NCBI GenBank assembly: GCA_913009865.1
Contig: CAJVYK010000060.1
Coordinates: 1-11,040, forward strand
Reading direction: 5' to 3'
Origin: an uncultured bacterium
Lineage (GTDB): Bacteria; Planctomycetota; Phycisphaerae; Sedimentisphaerales; Anaerobacaceae
DNA: 11,040 nt
In this document: piece by piece, positions 1 to 5,070 of the stretch
Layout: the number at the start of each line of letters is the position of its first letter
How positions within the stretch are numbered: position 1 is the first letter of the stretch
Notes under the pieces: model-generated
The model's input: only the letters and a program-made list of their open reading frames with translations
Told to the model about the DNA's origin: nothing
Database searches by the model: none
Made by a program: the position numbers and the translations under genes

Positions 1-235
1 TTCCGAATGGGTCTTGCTGTCCTGCTCGAAATTCAAATACTTCTTTCGGCGAAGCAGCCCAGTAGCTGAATCTGTTTGCATTTGATTCGGGGCTGTTACC
101 GCCGAGAATTGACGCCGACTCTAATCGGGCGAATATTTCACTCAGAGCAGGCAAATTTACCGATGCGTGGATTTCTCTTATGTGCAGTTTGCAAAGAATA
201 CTTTTATTGTTTGCAGCGACTGTCCCTGTTGTCAT
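1..235 (-). CDS. Probable chorismate-binding enzyme, PabB/TrpE type, N-terminal part (runs off window)
   Basis: The open frame begins at an ATG at 235 and continues to the window edge, giving 78 residues of the amino terminus. The stretch NRFSYWAASPKEVFEF (about residues 54-69) resembles the early beta-strand segment of aminodeoxychorismate synthase component I and anthranilate synthase component I, where a G/N-R-x-S-x-x-x-x-x-P pattern precedes a strand. If so, it would aminate chorismate for folate or tryptophan synthesis in the cytoplasm. The catalytic chorismate-binding domain lies outside the window, so PabB and TrpE cannot be separated. The start overlaps the stop of the preceding 43-codon ORF as ATGA, and an AGGG sequence lies about 13 bases upstream. 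It is the last visible member of a coupled operon. The family call is tentative; the reading frame is more certain. Confidence 0.5.
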   Translation of the reverse strand, partial: MTTGTVAANNKSILCKLHIREIHASVNLPALSEIFARLESASILGGNSPESNANRFSYWAASPKEVFEFRAGQQDPFG

Positions 236-363
236 TGTAGTTGTCCCGCCCTGAATTCGTTTACAATCTGCACCCCTAAAGAAGTGCCTAATCTTTGCGC
301 TCCTGCATCGAGCAGTGTATGGTCAATACAACCGGCTAATTGCTTCTCTTCCACAAGGGTCAT
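232..363 (-). CDS. Small 43-residue ORF inside an ATGA-coupled operon, unknown function
   Basis: The ORF runs from an ATG at 363, which overlaps the cupin stop as ATGA, to a TGA at 232-234, which overlaps the next start as ATGA. It encodes 43 residues. Residues 9-18 read LAGCIDHTLL, like the N-terminal motif of class I deoxyribose-phosphate aldolases (xIDHTxL), but the ORF ends long before a barrel could form and the rest does not follow that family. It could be a genuine small protein, a remnant of a decayed gene retained for translational coupling, or a chance match. Overlaps of exactly this type on both sides favour real translation. No transmembrane segment or signal peptide is apparent. 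Confidence 0.45.
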   Translation of the reverse strand: MTLVEEKQLAGCIDHTLLDAGAQRLGTSLGVQIVNEFRAGQLQ

Positions 364-704
364 TTTGCATCGTACCTGTTTTTTTGATTAAACAACGTTA
401 AGTCCTTGTATCCCTTTTTAATTTTTGCACTGTGTCTGACATCTTTGGGAATAAAGTAAGTATCACCCTTTGTGAAAGTGTGTTCCTTGCCATCTATGGT
501 CAATTCAATTTGGCCATCTAAAACGACTCCCCATTGTGTTTCGTGAGAGTGTTCAGGAACTTCTGCATCATTTTCGAAACTCATAAAGACAAGCTGTTGA
601 TTTTGGCCTTGAAAAAGATGTGAACGTAACCCTTTTATAGGAATATTCGCCTCCGGCAGATTTGTAATTATCTCCGGAAATTTTTTTTCTTCTGTGACGG
701 TCAT
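360..704 (-). CDS. Small single-domain cupin protein
   Basis: This 114-residue protein is one conserved beta-barrel cupin domain. Motif 1 is at residues 52-64 (HSHETQWGVVLDG), with His52 and His54 as metal ligands and Gln57 where Glu is most common. Motif 2 is near residues 80-92 (GDTYFIPKDVRHS), supplying His91. Short cupins of this build bind a divalent metal and serve as isomerases, dioxygenases or ligand-binding proteins, and the substrate cannot be read from the sequence. There is no signal peptide, so it is cytoplasmic. The ATG at 704 overlaps the stop of the upstream kinase-like gene, and its own stop overlaps the start of the 43-codon ORF, so translational coupling is expected. The C-terminal tail after about residue 100 is short and charged. 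Confidence 0.85.
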   Translation of the reverse strand: MTVTEEKKFPEIITNLPEANIPIKGLRSHLFQGQNQQLVFMSFENDAEVPEHSHETQWGVVLDGQIELTIDGKEHTFTKGDTYFIPKDVRHSAKIKKGYKDLTLFNQKNRYDAK

Positions 705-1786
705 TCTTTAATATAGCTTTTCTTTTTGAAAAATTCTACTGCCCCTTCGATGTCTGCAAAAACTTTTGTCGCTGTTTGTGTAACAAATACTGAAGGGCTT
801 TGCTTAGCCGTCCAGATGACATAAACTTGCTTGGCCGCCTCGTGAGCGTGCTGGAGTTCTCTTTCCACTCCGCTGGATATTGCAGCTCGCCCGTCGGCTA
901 ACGTTGGAATGAAGCTGATTATCATATCCGACTGCTCAATCAGCAGAAAGTCACGGGCATATATTTGGCTGTTAATATCGCTTTCGATTTGCTGAACCTG
1001 GTGTAAATCCAATCGTATTGTTTGTCCTAATGTTCTTACTTCGATGAAGTCCAGCCCTTTCCGAGCTGCCTGCTGTGCATAGTATGGCAGATATGATTCT
1101 TCCAGGTCGGCGGGGTCGAAGCAGGTGAAAAATCGCTTCATTATTTGACGGAATTTGTCGATTTCTTTTTTGACATTTTTCATATCGGCAACGCCGGTCA
1201 TAGGAAAGCTCAGATATGCTTTTTTACTTAGGCCCTCGAAGGCCAGTTTGTAGAATGTCTCGACAGTTTCTTCTTCGGCCCCGCGTGCGAGGCAATAAAA
1301 TGGAACATTTTCGTTTACGCCCCTGCACAGCATTTCCGTACCGATAATTTCTTCTTCCCGCCAGACAATCAGGTCCTTCAGCGAATGTTTCACAGAGTGT
1401 TCGTTTGAGAGCCTGGTATGCAGGGCGATAACGCCGTCAATCAGGCATATATACATATCGGCATCGAGCTGGCGCATTTGGTCGAAATCCACCGCCGGAA
1501 ACAGTCCGTGCCGCCAGCGGAAAGTTGCGTGAGTATTGACAATCAGGTTGGATGTTTTTTTGGCTTTTGCGATAATATCCTTGAATACGCTTCTGCGAAG
1601 TGAGCTCAGGCGTTTCATTGGTATATCCAGGATTTTACCGGCGCCGATATCAGGCGCTTCGGCGTACATTTGTTCGCCGACATTACATAGAAGCAGTTCT
1701 TTGTTTTTCTCGGCGGCGAATTGACATACTTTCCGAAGGTAGCTTTTCTTGTCAATGCCGACCATTCCGGTAACAACAACTATCAT
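701..1786 (-). CDS. Fusion of archaeal-type adenylate-kinase-like domain and nucleoside deoxyribosyltransferase-like domain
   Basis: The protein has 361 residues from the ATG at 1786; a TTG at 1795 would add three. Residues 1-185 resemble archaeal-type adenylate kinase AdkA: an opening strand MIVVVTG, then CNVGEQMYAEA (34-44), then LIVNTHATFRW (81-91) where AdkA has its VDTHATI-type strand. The P-loop is degenerate: positions 7-15 read GMVGIDKKS, with Asp12 replacing the last P-loop Gly and Lys14 where Thr or Ser is expected, so kinase activity is doubtful. Residues about 188-361 resemble a nucleoside 2-deoxyribosyltransferase fold: a YLSFPMTG strand (191-198), ARDFLLIEQSDMII (277-290), and SSGVEREL (304-311), with Glu310 at the likely catalytic position. 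A role in nucleotide binding, salvage or sensing is inferred. The stop overlaps the cupin start by ATGA. The start lies directly against a heptad repeat that supplies a GAGG about 11 bases upstream. Confidence 0.72.
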   Translation of the reverse strand: MIVVVTGMVGIDKKSYLRKVCQFAAEKNKELLLCNVGEQMYAEAPDIGAGKILDIPMKRLSSLRRSVFKDIIAKAKKTSNLIVNTHATFRWRHGLFPAVDFDQMRQLDADMYICLIDGVIALHTRLSNEHSVKHSLKDLIVWREEEIIGTEMLCRGVNENVPFYCLARGAEEETVETFYKLAFEGLSKKAYLSFPMTGVADMKNVKKEIDKFRQIMKRFFTCFDPADLEESYLPYYAQQAARKGLDFIEVRTLGQTIRLDLHQVQQIESDINSQIYARDFLLIEQSDMIISFIPTLADGRAAISSGVERELQHAHEAAKQVYVIWTAKQSPSVFVTQTATKVFADIEGAVEFFKKKSYIKE

Positions 1787-1821
1787 CAGACACAAGACCT
1801 CAGACCTCAGACATAAGACTC
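1787..1821. repeat. Heptanucleotide tandem array H1 (five units)
   Basis: Five consecutive 7-bp units on the plus strand read CAGACAC, AAGACCT, CAGACCT, CAGACAT and AAGACTC. The array begins one base from the ATG of the kinase-like gene and contains most of the frameshifted IVP gene's stop codon. It is the inverted counterpart of array H2 on the other side of the IVP gene. Confidence 0.85.
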
Positions 1822-2196
1822 AAAAGTTTTTGATGTCCTTTTTGACCGAGTTTATTAATCCGAATAATGTTCTGGCTGCCTCTATCCTTAGCTCATCCAA
1901 TTCTTTATATTCATCGTCTTGCAAATATCCGATCCGTCGTGACAAATATAATATAAAAGATATTCTGTTTCTGCTATTGAACCTCTGGCTATATATAGGA
2001 AATGAAGATACTCTCTTTTGTGCTCTCTGCTTGCACCTTCAGCTATATTAGTAGGTACTGAGACTACGGCTCTTCTTAATTGAGATGTGATTCCGTACAG
2101 TTCTTCCCTTGGGAAAGACTTGGTTTTAGAATACACCGATACAGCTAAATCATCAGCATATTGCCATGCTTTTATATTCTTAAAATCTCTACTCAT
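1820..2196 (-). pseudogene. 23S-rRNA-intervening-sequence-type four-helix-bundle protein, frameshifted
   Basis: The first frame from the ATG at 2196 gives an IVP-family N-terminus (DFKNIKAWQYADDLAVSVY, then ELYGITSQLRRAVVSVPTNIAEGA), typical of S23 four-helix-bundle proteins. That frame stops at 1888 after an unrelated tail (HDGSDICKTMN). The missing C-terminal helices are intact in the minus-one frame: LSRRIGYLQDDEYKEL followed by EAARTLFGLINSVKKDI, ending with TGA at 1820-1822. Rejoined, the protein would be about 125 residues, the usual family length. The break falls in the AT-dinucleotide-rich tract around 1940-1955, consistent with slippage, a one-base loss or an assembly error. The molecular role of free-standing IVP proteins is poorly known; some are encoded inside 23S rRNA insertions. 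The gene sits between inverted heptad arrays H1 and H2. Confidence 0.8.
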
Positions 2197-2214
2197 TTAT
2201 TTTTCTTTTCGCCT

Positions 2215-2249
2215 TTTGGTCTTTGGTCTTGAGTCTTTGGTCTTGAGTC
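2215..2249. repeat. Heptanucleotide tandem array H2 (five units)
   Basis: Five 7-bp units on the plus strand read TTTGGTC, TTTGGTC, TTGAGTC, TTTGGTC and TTGAGTC. On the minus strand these are AAGACTC/AAGACCA-type units, nearly identical to the plus-strand units of H1, so H1 and H2 form an inverted pair enclosing the IVP gene. The array ends one base before the prfA stop codon. Confidence 0.87.
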
Positions 2250-2250
2250 T

Positions 2251-3339
2251 TTAAAGGTTTTTCAATCTTTGCTGTTTGTCGTATCTTTGTAATGCTGCAA
2301 TTACCTCGTCCATATCGCCGGCCATTATCTTATCCAGGTTATAAATCGACAGGTTGATTCTATGGTCGGTAAGGCGATTTTGGGGGTAATTATACGTTCT
2401 GATTTTTTGGCTCCTGTCGCCGGAGCCAATCATAGTCTTACGTTGCGAATCCCGCTTCGCCCTTTTTTTGCTTTCGTAGTATTCGTAGATCCTGCTTCGC
2501 AGTATCCGCCAGGCCTTGGCACGGTTTTTATGCTGGCTTTTTTCATCCCGCATACTAACGGTAATTCCCGTTGGCTTGTGTTCGAGTTTAATAGCGCTGT
2601 TAAGTTTGTTAACGCTTTGGCCGCCTGGTCCGCTTGCTCTGCTGACATGTTCGAGGACGTCATTGGCCTCTATTTTAATATCTACATCTTCCGGCTCAGG
2701 CAATACCGCTACTGTTGCAGCCGAGGTGTGGACTCTGCCCTGTGATTCGGTTTCCGGCACGCGCTGAACGCGGTGTCCGCCGCTCTCGTAGGCTAATTCG
2801 GCCCATACACCCGGCCCTTTGATGCCGAGTATGACTTCGCGAAAGCCGCCTTTTTCTGTTGTGCTGAAGTCAAGTTGCTCGACTTTCCATTTGCGGCTCT
2901 CAGCGTATTTTACGTACATATTATACAAATCTCTTGCGAACAAAGCCGCCTCATCGCCGCCGGTGCCCGCTCGTATTTCCATTATGACCGAATCGACGCC
3001 AATCCTGTCAGACATTACGAGGGTATCCTGGATTTGCTCAAGCAGGTCATCTCTTTTGCTTTCAAGCTGTTGGGCCTCTTCTTTGGCCAGAGCTTTGAAA
3101 TCTTCGTCTGCCGTACTGTCATTTATTATTTGCTCGGCATCTTCGAGGTTGGCCAATATTTTTTTGTATTCGCGGTATTTTGCAACTATTGCTTTCAGCT
3201 TGCCCTGTTCTTTACTCAGCGCTATCATCTTAGCCAAATCACCGGCGATTTCCGGCTCGGCAATCTGCTTTTCGAGTTGGCGGAAGCGAACCTCGAGTTC
3301 ATCGAGTTTTGCTAAAAGTGTGTTTTTTTCTTCAGCCAT
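2251..3339 (-). CDS. prfA: Peptide chain release factor 1 (RF1)
   Basis: RF1 recognises UAA and UAG in the ribosomal A site and triggers hydrolysis of peptidyl-tRNA. The 362-residue length is normal. The catalytic GGQ is at residues 239-241 within SGPGGQSVNKLNSA. The anticodon-mimic tripeptide region reads PET at 195-197, in GGHRVQRVPETESQGR, the RF1-type context also seen in Bacillus; RF2 has SPF instead. The acidic GTGGDEAA motif is at 125-132. The gene lies downstream of rpmE on the same strand, a grouping of translation genes. Heptad array H3 lies only four bases upstream of the ATG, and no Shine-Dalgarno sequence is visible there, which is unusual for a housekeeping gene. No prmC methyltransferase gene follows; the next gene is the broken IVP gene. 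Confidence 0.97.
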   Translation of the reverse strand: MAEEKNTLLAKLDELEVRFRQLEKQIAEPEIAGDLAKMIALSKEQGKLKAIVAKYREYKKILANLEDAEQIINDSTADEDFKALAKEEAQQLESKRDDLLEQIQDTLVMSDRIGVDSVIMEIRAGTGGDEAALFARDLYNMYVKYAESRKWKVEQLDFSTTEKGGFREVILGIKGPGVWAELAYESGGHRVQRVPETESQGRVHTSAATVAVLPEPEDVDIKIEANDVLEHVSRASGPGGQSVNKLNSAIKLEHKPTGITVSMRDEKSQHKNRAKAWRILRSRIYEYYESKKRAKRDSQRKTMIGSGDRSQKIRTYNYPQNRLTDHRINLSIYNLDKIMAGDMDEVIAALQRYDKQQRLKNL

Positions 3340-3343
3340 AAAT

Positions 3344-3385
3344 TCGTGTCTCGTGTCTCGTGTCTCGTGGTTCGTGGTTCGTGGT
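3344..3385. repeat. Heptanucleotide tandem array H3, left arm (six units)
   Basis: Six consecutive 7-bp units read TCGTGTC three times, then TCGTGGT three times. The array lies immediately upstream of the prfA start codon, where a ribosome binding site would be expected. It is complementary in type to the right arm at 3432-3459, so the transcript between rpmE and prfA could fold into a long imperfect hairpin. Confidence 0.88.
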
Positions 3386-3431
3386 TTTGCGCAGCAGGCC
3401 TCCGTAAGGAGTCCTTAGGGCTAACAGCGGA

Positions 3432-3459
3432 TTCACGAGCCGCGAATCACGAATCACGA
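3432..3459. repeat. Heptanucleotide tandem array H3, right arm (four units)
   Basis: Four 7-bp units read TTCACGA, GCCGCGA, ATCACGA and ATCACGA. These are reverse complements of TCGTGAT-type units and so are inverted relative to the left arm. The last two codons of rpmE (TCG TGA) lie inside this array, so the repeat provides the L31 stop codon. About 46 bases of less regular sequence separate the arms. Confidence 0.85.
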
Positions 3460-3675
3460 TTTGGCTTTTTTGAAGTAACTTGTGCCGTATTTCTTTTGGA
3501 ATCGCTCTATTCGGCCTGCGGTATCGACAAATTTCTGCCTGCCCGTATAGAATGGATGGCACATCGAACAGATTTCTGCGTGGATTTCTTTTGCCGTGCT
3601 GCGGGTCTCGAACGTATTTCCACAGCCGCAATGAACTACTACCTTATCGTATTTTGGGTGTACGCCTTTTTTCAT
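3454..3675 (-). CDS. rpmE: 50S ribosomal protein L31, zinc-ribbon form
   Basis: L31 is a small component of the large ribosomal subunit that bridges to the 30S head. The 73 residues start MKKGVHPKY and carry the four zinc ligands of the C-plus type: Cys16, Cys18, Cys36 and Cys39 (HCGCG and CSMCH), followed by HPFYTGRQKFVDTAGR and a basic tail. Length and motifs are normal. A GGGAG Shine-Dalgarno sequence lies about 11 bases before the ATG at 3675, and a sigma70-like promoter lies further upstream. It is the first gene of a leftward transcript that likely continues into prfA. The stop codon lies within heptad array H3. Confidence 0.96.
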   Translation of the reverse strand: MKKGVHPKYDKVVVHCGCGNTFETRSTAKEIHAEICSMCHPFYTGRQKFVDTAGRIERFQKKYGTSYFKKAKS

Positions 3676-3707
3676 AACTATAGTTCTCCCAGGGCCTAAA
3701 ACATTAA

Positions 3708-3735
3708 ATTATAACAATATTAACGTGTATTTCAA
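3708..3735 (-). promoter_or_regulatory. Sigma70-like promoter of rpmE
   Basis: On the minus strand, TTGAAA (3730-3735) and TATAAT (3708-3713) are separated by 16 bases. Transcription would begin near 3701, giving a leader of about 25 bases that includes the GGGAG ribosome binding site of rpmE. The consensus match is strong and the position fits the first gene of the rpmE-prfA unit. Confidence 0.65.
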
Positions 3736-3851
3736 TAGATTTTTTTCAATTAAACCGCTTTCTGCCGTTTTGATAGTGGTAAGTTTACATTTATTATTGG
3801 ACAGAGACAAGACATCCAGGACCCTCTTTTTCATTAAATCTGAGTTGCCGG

Positions 3852-3875
3852 CTTGAAAACACTTCATTTTTCAAG
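3852..3875. promoter_or_regulatory. Perfect 8-bp inverted repeat upstream of the isomerase-like gene
   Basis: CTTGAAAA (3852-3859) and TTTTCAAG (3868-3875) form a perfect inverted repeat with an 8-base spacer, about 80 bases before the plus-strand ATG at 3957. It could be a repressor operator or an RNA hairpin. It is not followed by a T-run, so a terminator is less likely. No convincing -35/-10 pair for the plus-strand gene is seen in the 3736-3956 interval. Confidence 0.4.
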
Positions 3876-3956
3876 AAAATTTGAAGCTCGATATGTTTTT
3901 AATCGATAGTAGCTTTAGAGAGAAGGATTTTATAAGCCGGATATGGAGTTTGTATA

Positions 3957-4763
3957 ATGCAGATTAGGTACGTTATTTCCACAATGGTATTTTGGTGGCG
4001 TGAAAACCGCCTTTCTTTCGAGCAGGAGTGCGAGTTTATACGGTCGAGAGGTTTCGGCATAGAACTATGGCCCAATATAAAAGGCCACAGCGAGTGCCGT
4101 TACGAGAGGCGGAATTGGCCCAGACTCGTCGCCGCTACCGACGGTATGCTGGTCTCGATGCGCTCTCGCTGCGACAATGACGGACTAATGTTAGAGCAGT
4201 GGAATGAGCAAATCGAATGTGCCAAGCTGCTCGGCGCCAATATTGTGACTGATTTGCAAAGTTTGGGTGTTCCCAATGGCACGGAGGTTAACGGTTGTAA
4301 TTTTGTCGCTGAGGTAGTCAATCTGGCCGAGCTTAATAATGTCAAATTGTGTCTTGAAACCGGCAATCTGGCGACACTCAAGCAGGTCGGCGAAAAGTTT
4401 GAGTCCCTTTGGTATTGTCTTGACACCGGCTATGCCAATCTGGACCCTGAATTTAGTTTCAAGCAGTATGTTGACGATTTGGCCCCGAGAGTGGCCCATT
4501 TGCATCTGACTGACAATTACGGCCAGACAGATGACCACGAGCCGCCCGGCTTACGGGGCGGAATATCCCGCAACAATTGGGTTTACCTGTTAAATGCCTT
4601 AAGCAGGTACAACAATGATATAGTTGGTTCGTTTGAGATGTGTCCTTGTATGCCATCTGTAATGATACGCCAGGCCAGTGAGTTTTTGTTTGATGAATTG
4701 AAATGGCCCAATCGCCCTCGAAAGCAGCCCGGGCACGCAGGAGTTATCTACAACCCTACATAG
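3957..4763 (+). CDS. Sugar phosphate isomerase/epimerase-like protein (xylose-isomerase-like TIM barrel)
   Basis: The 268 residues fit the AP-endonuclease-2/xylose-isomerase-like TIM barrel superfamily, whose members use a divalent metal to isomerise or epimerise sugars. Candidate metal ligands sit at the ends of strands: Glu134 (LETGN), Asp156 (YCLDTGYAN), His181 or His183 (HLHLTDNYG) and Glu227 (GSFEMCP), the usual order. The stretch GQTDDHEPPGLRGGISRNNW (189-208) corresponds to the loop preceding the last strands. The substrate cannot be told. There is no signal peptide. GGAG lies eight bases before the ATG at 3957. The gene stands alone on the plus strand, divergent from rpmE, and is followed by a possible terminator and the H4 repeat element. 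Confidence 0.85.
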   Translation: MQIRYVISTMVFWWRENRLSFEQECEFIRSRGFGIELWPNIKGHSECRYERRNWPRLVAATDGMLVSMRSRCDNDGLMLEQWNEQIECAKLLGANIVTDLQSLGVPNGTEVNGCNFVAEVVNLAELNNVKLCLETGNLATLKQVGEKFESLWYCLDTGYANLDPEFSFKQYVDDLAPRVAHLHLTDNYGQTDDHEPPGLRGGISRNNWVYLLNALSRYNNDIVGSFEMCPCMPSVMIRQASEFLFDELKWPNRPRKQPGHAGVIYNPT

Positions 4764-4769
4764 TACTAC

Positions 4770-4811
4770 AGCGCTGCCTGGATTTTTATGATATCGATAG
4801 CGCTTTGTTTT
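4770..4811 (+). terminator. Possible terminator after the isomerase-like gene
   Basis: Two AGCGCT copies (4770-4775 and 4799-4804) can pair as a six-base stem around a 23-base loop, followed by TTGTTTT. The loop is long and the stem short, so this is only a candidate. It begins seven bases after the stop codon. Confidence 0.3.
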
Positions 4812-4835
4812 AGCAAGAGTTATGTTAATAATGTC

Positions 4836-4998
4836 AAATCCTAAATCCTAAAATCGAAATTCTAAACAAATCCGAAATTCAAATGACCAAAACACAAAAC
4901 AGACCAGACTGGTCAATGTGCGAACCTCGTTTTGAAAATTAGAATTTTGGTAACTTGATATTGTTTAGAATTTAGAGTTTAGTGCTTCGGATTTCGGT
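4836..4998. repeat. 163-bp inverted heptad-repeat element H4 (MITE-like)
   Basis: The left arm consists of 7-bp-phased units from 4836: AAATCCT, AAATCCT, AAAATCG, AAATTCT, AAACAAA, TCCGAAA, TTCAAAT, GACCAAA, ACACAAA. The right arm, inverted, has TTTAGAA, TTTAGAG, TTTAGTG, CTTCGGA and TTTCGGT (4964-4998), with TTTTGGT at 4945-4951 facing the left-arm GACCAAA. At the centre is a perfect small hairpin, GACCAGACTGGTC (4902-4914). The element occupies most of the gap between the isomerase-like gene and the flavoprotein gene. No ORF is present; the remaining bases to 5070 show nothing recognisable. Confidence 0.8.
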
Positions 4999-5070
4999 TC
5001 AAAAACAACGATTTTGACATTACATGGCGATGTAGTAGAACCAGCCGTATAATCTCCTCAGAGCTGTCCT

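Noticed and set aside
167..391. 74-codon plus-strand open frame with many cysteines
   Set aside because: It is antisense to the ATGA-coupled minus-strand genes and has no ribosome binding site; its Cys content comes from the opposite strand's codons.
1888..2196. Programmed ribosomal frameshift in the IVP gene
   Set aside because: There is no clear X-XXY-YYZ slippery heptamer with a downstream pseudoknot at the switch point; simple indel decay or sequence error is more economical.
2819..3418. 199-codon plus-strand open frame antisense to prfA
   Set aside because: It lies wholly opposite a well-supported RF1 gene, its protein is a low-complexity Ser-rich string, and it crosses the heptad array. 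It is a shadow of the real gene.
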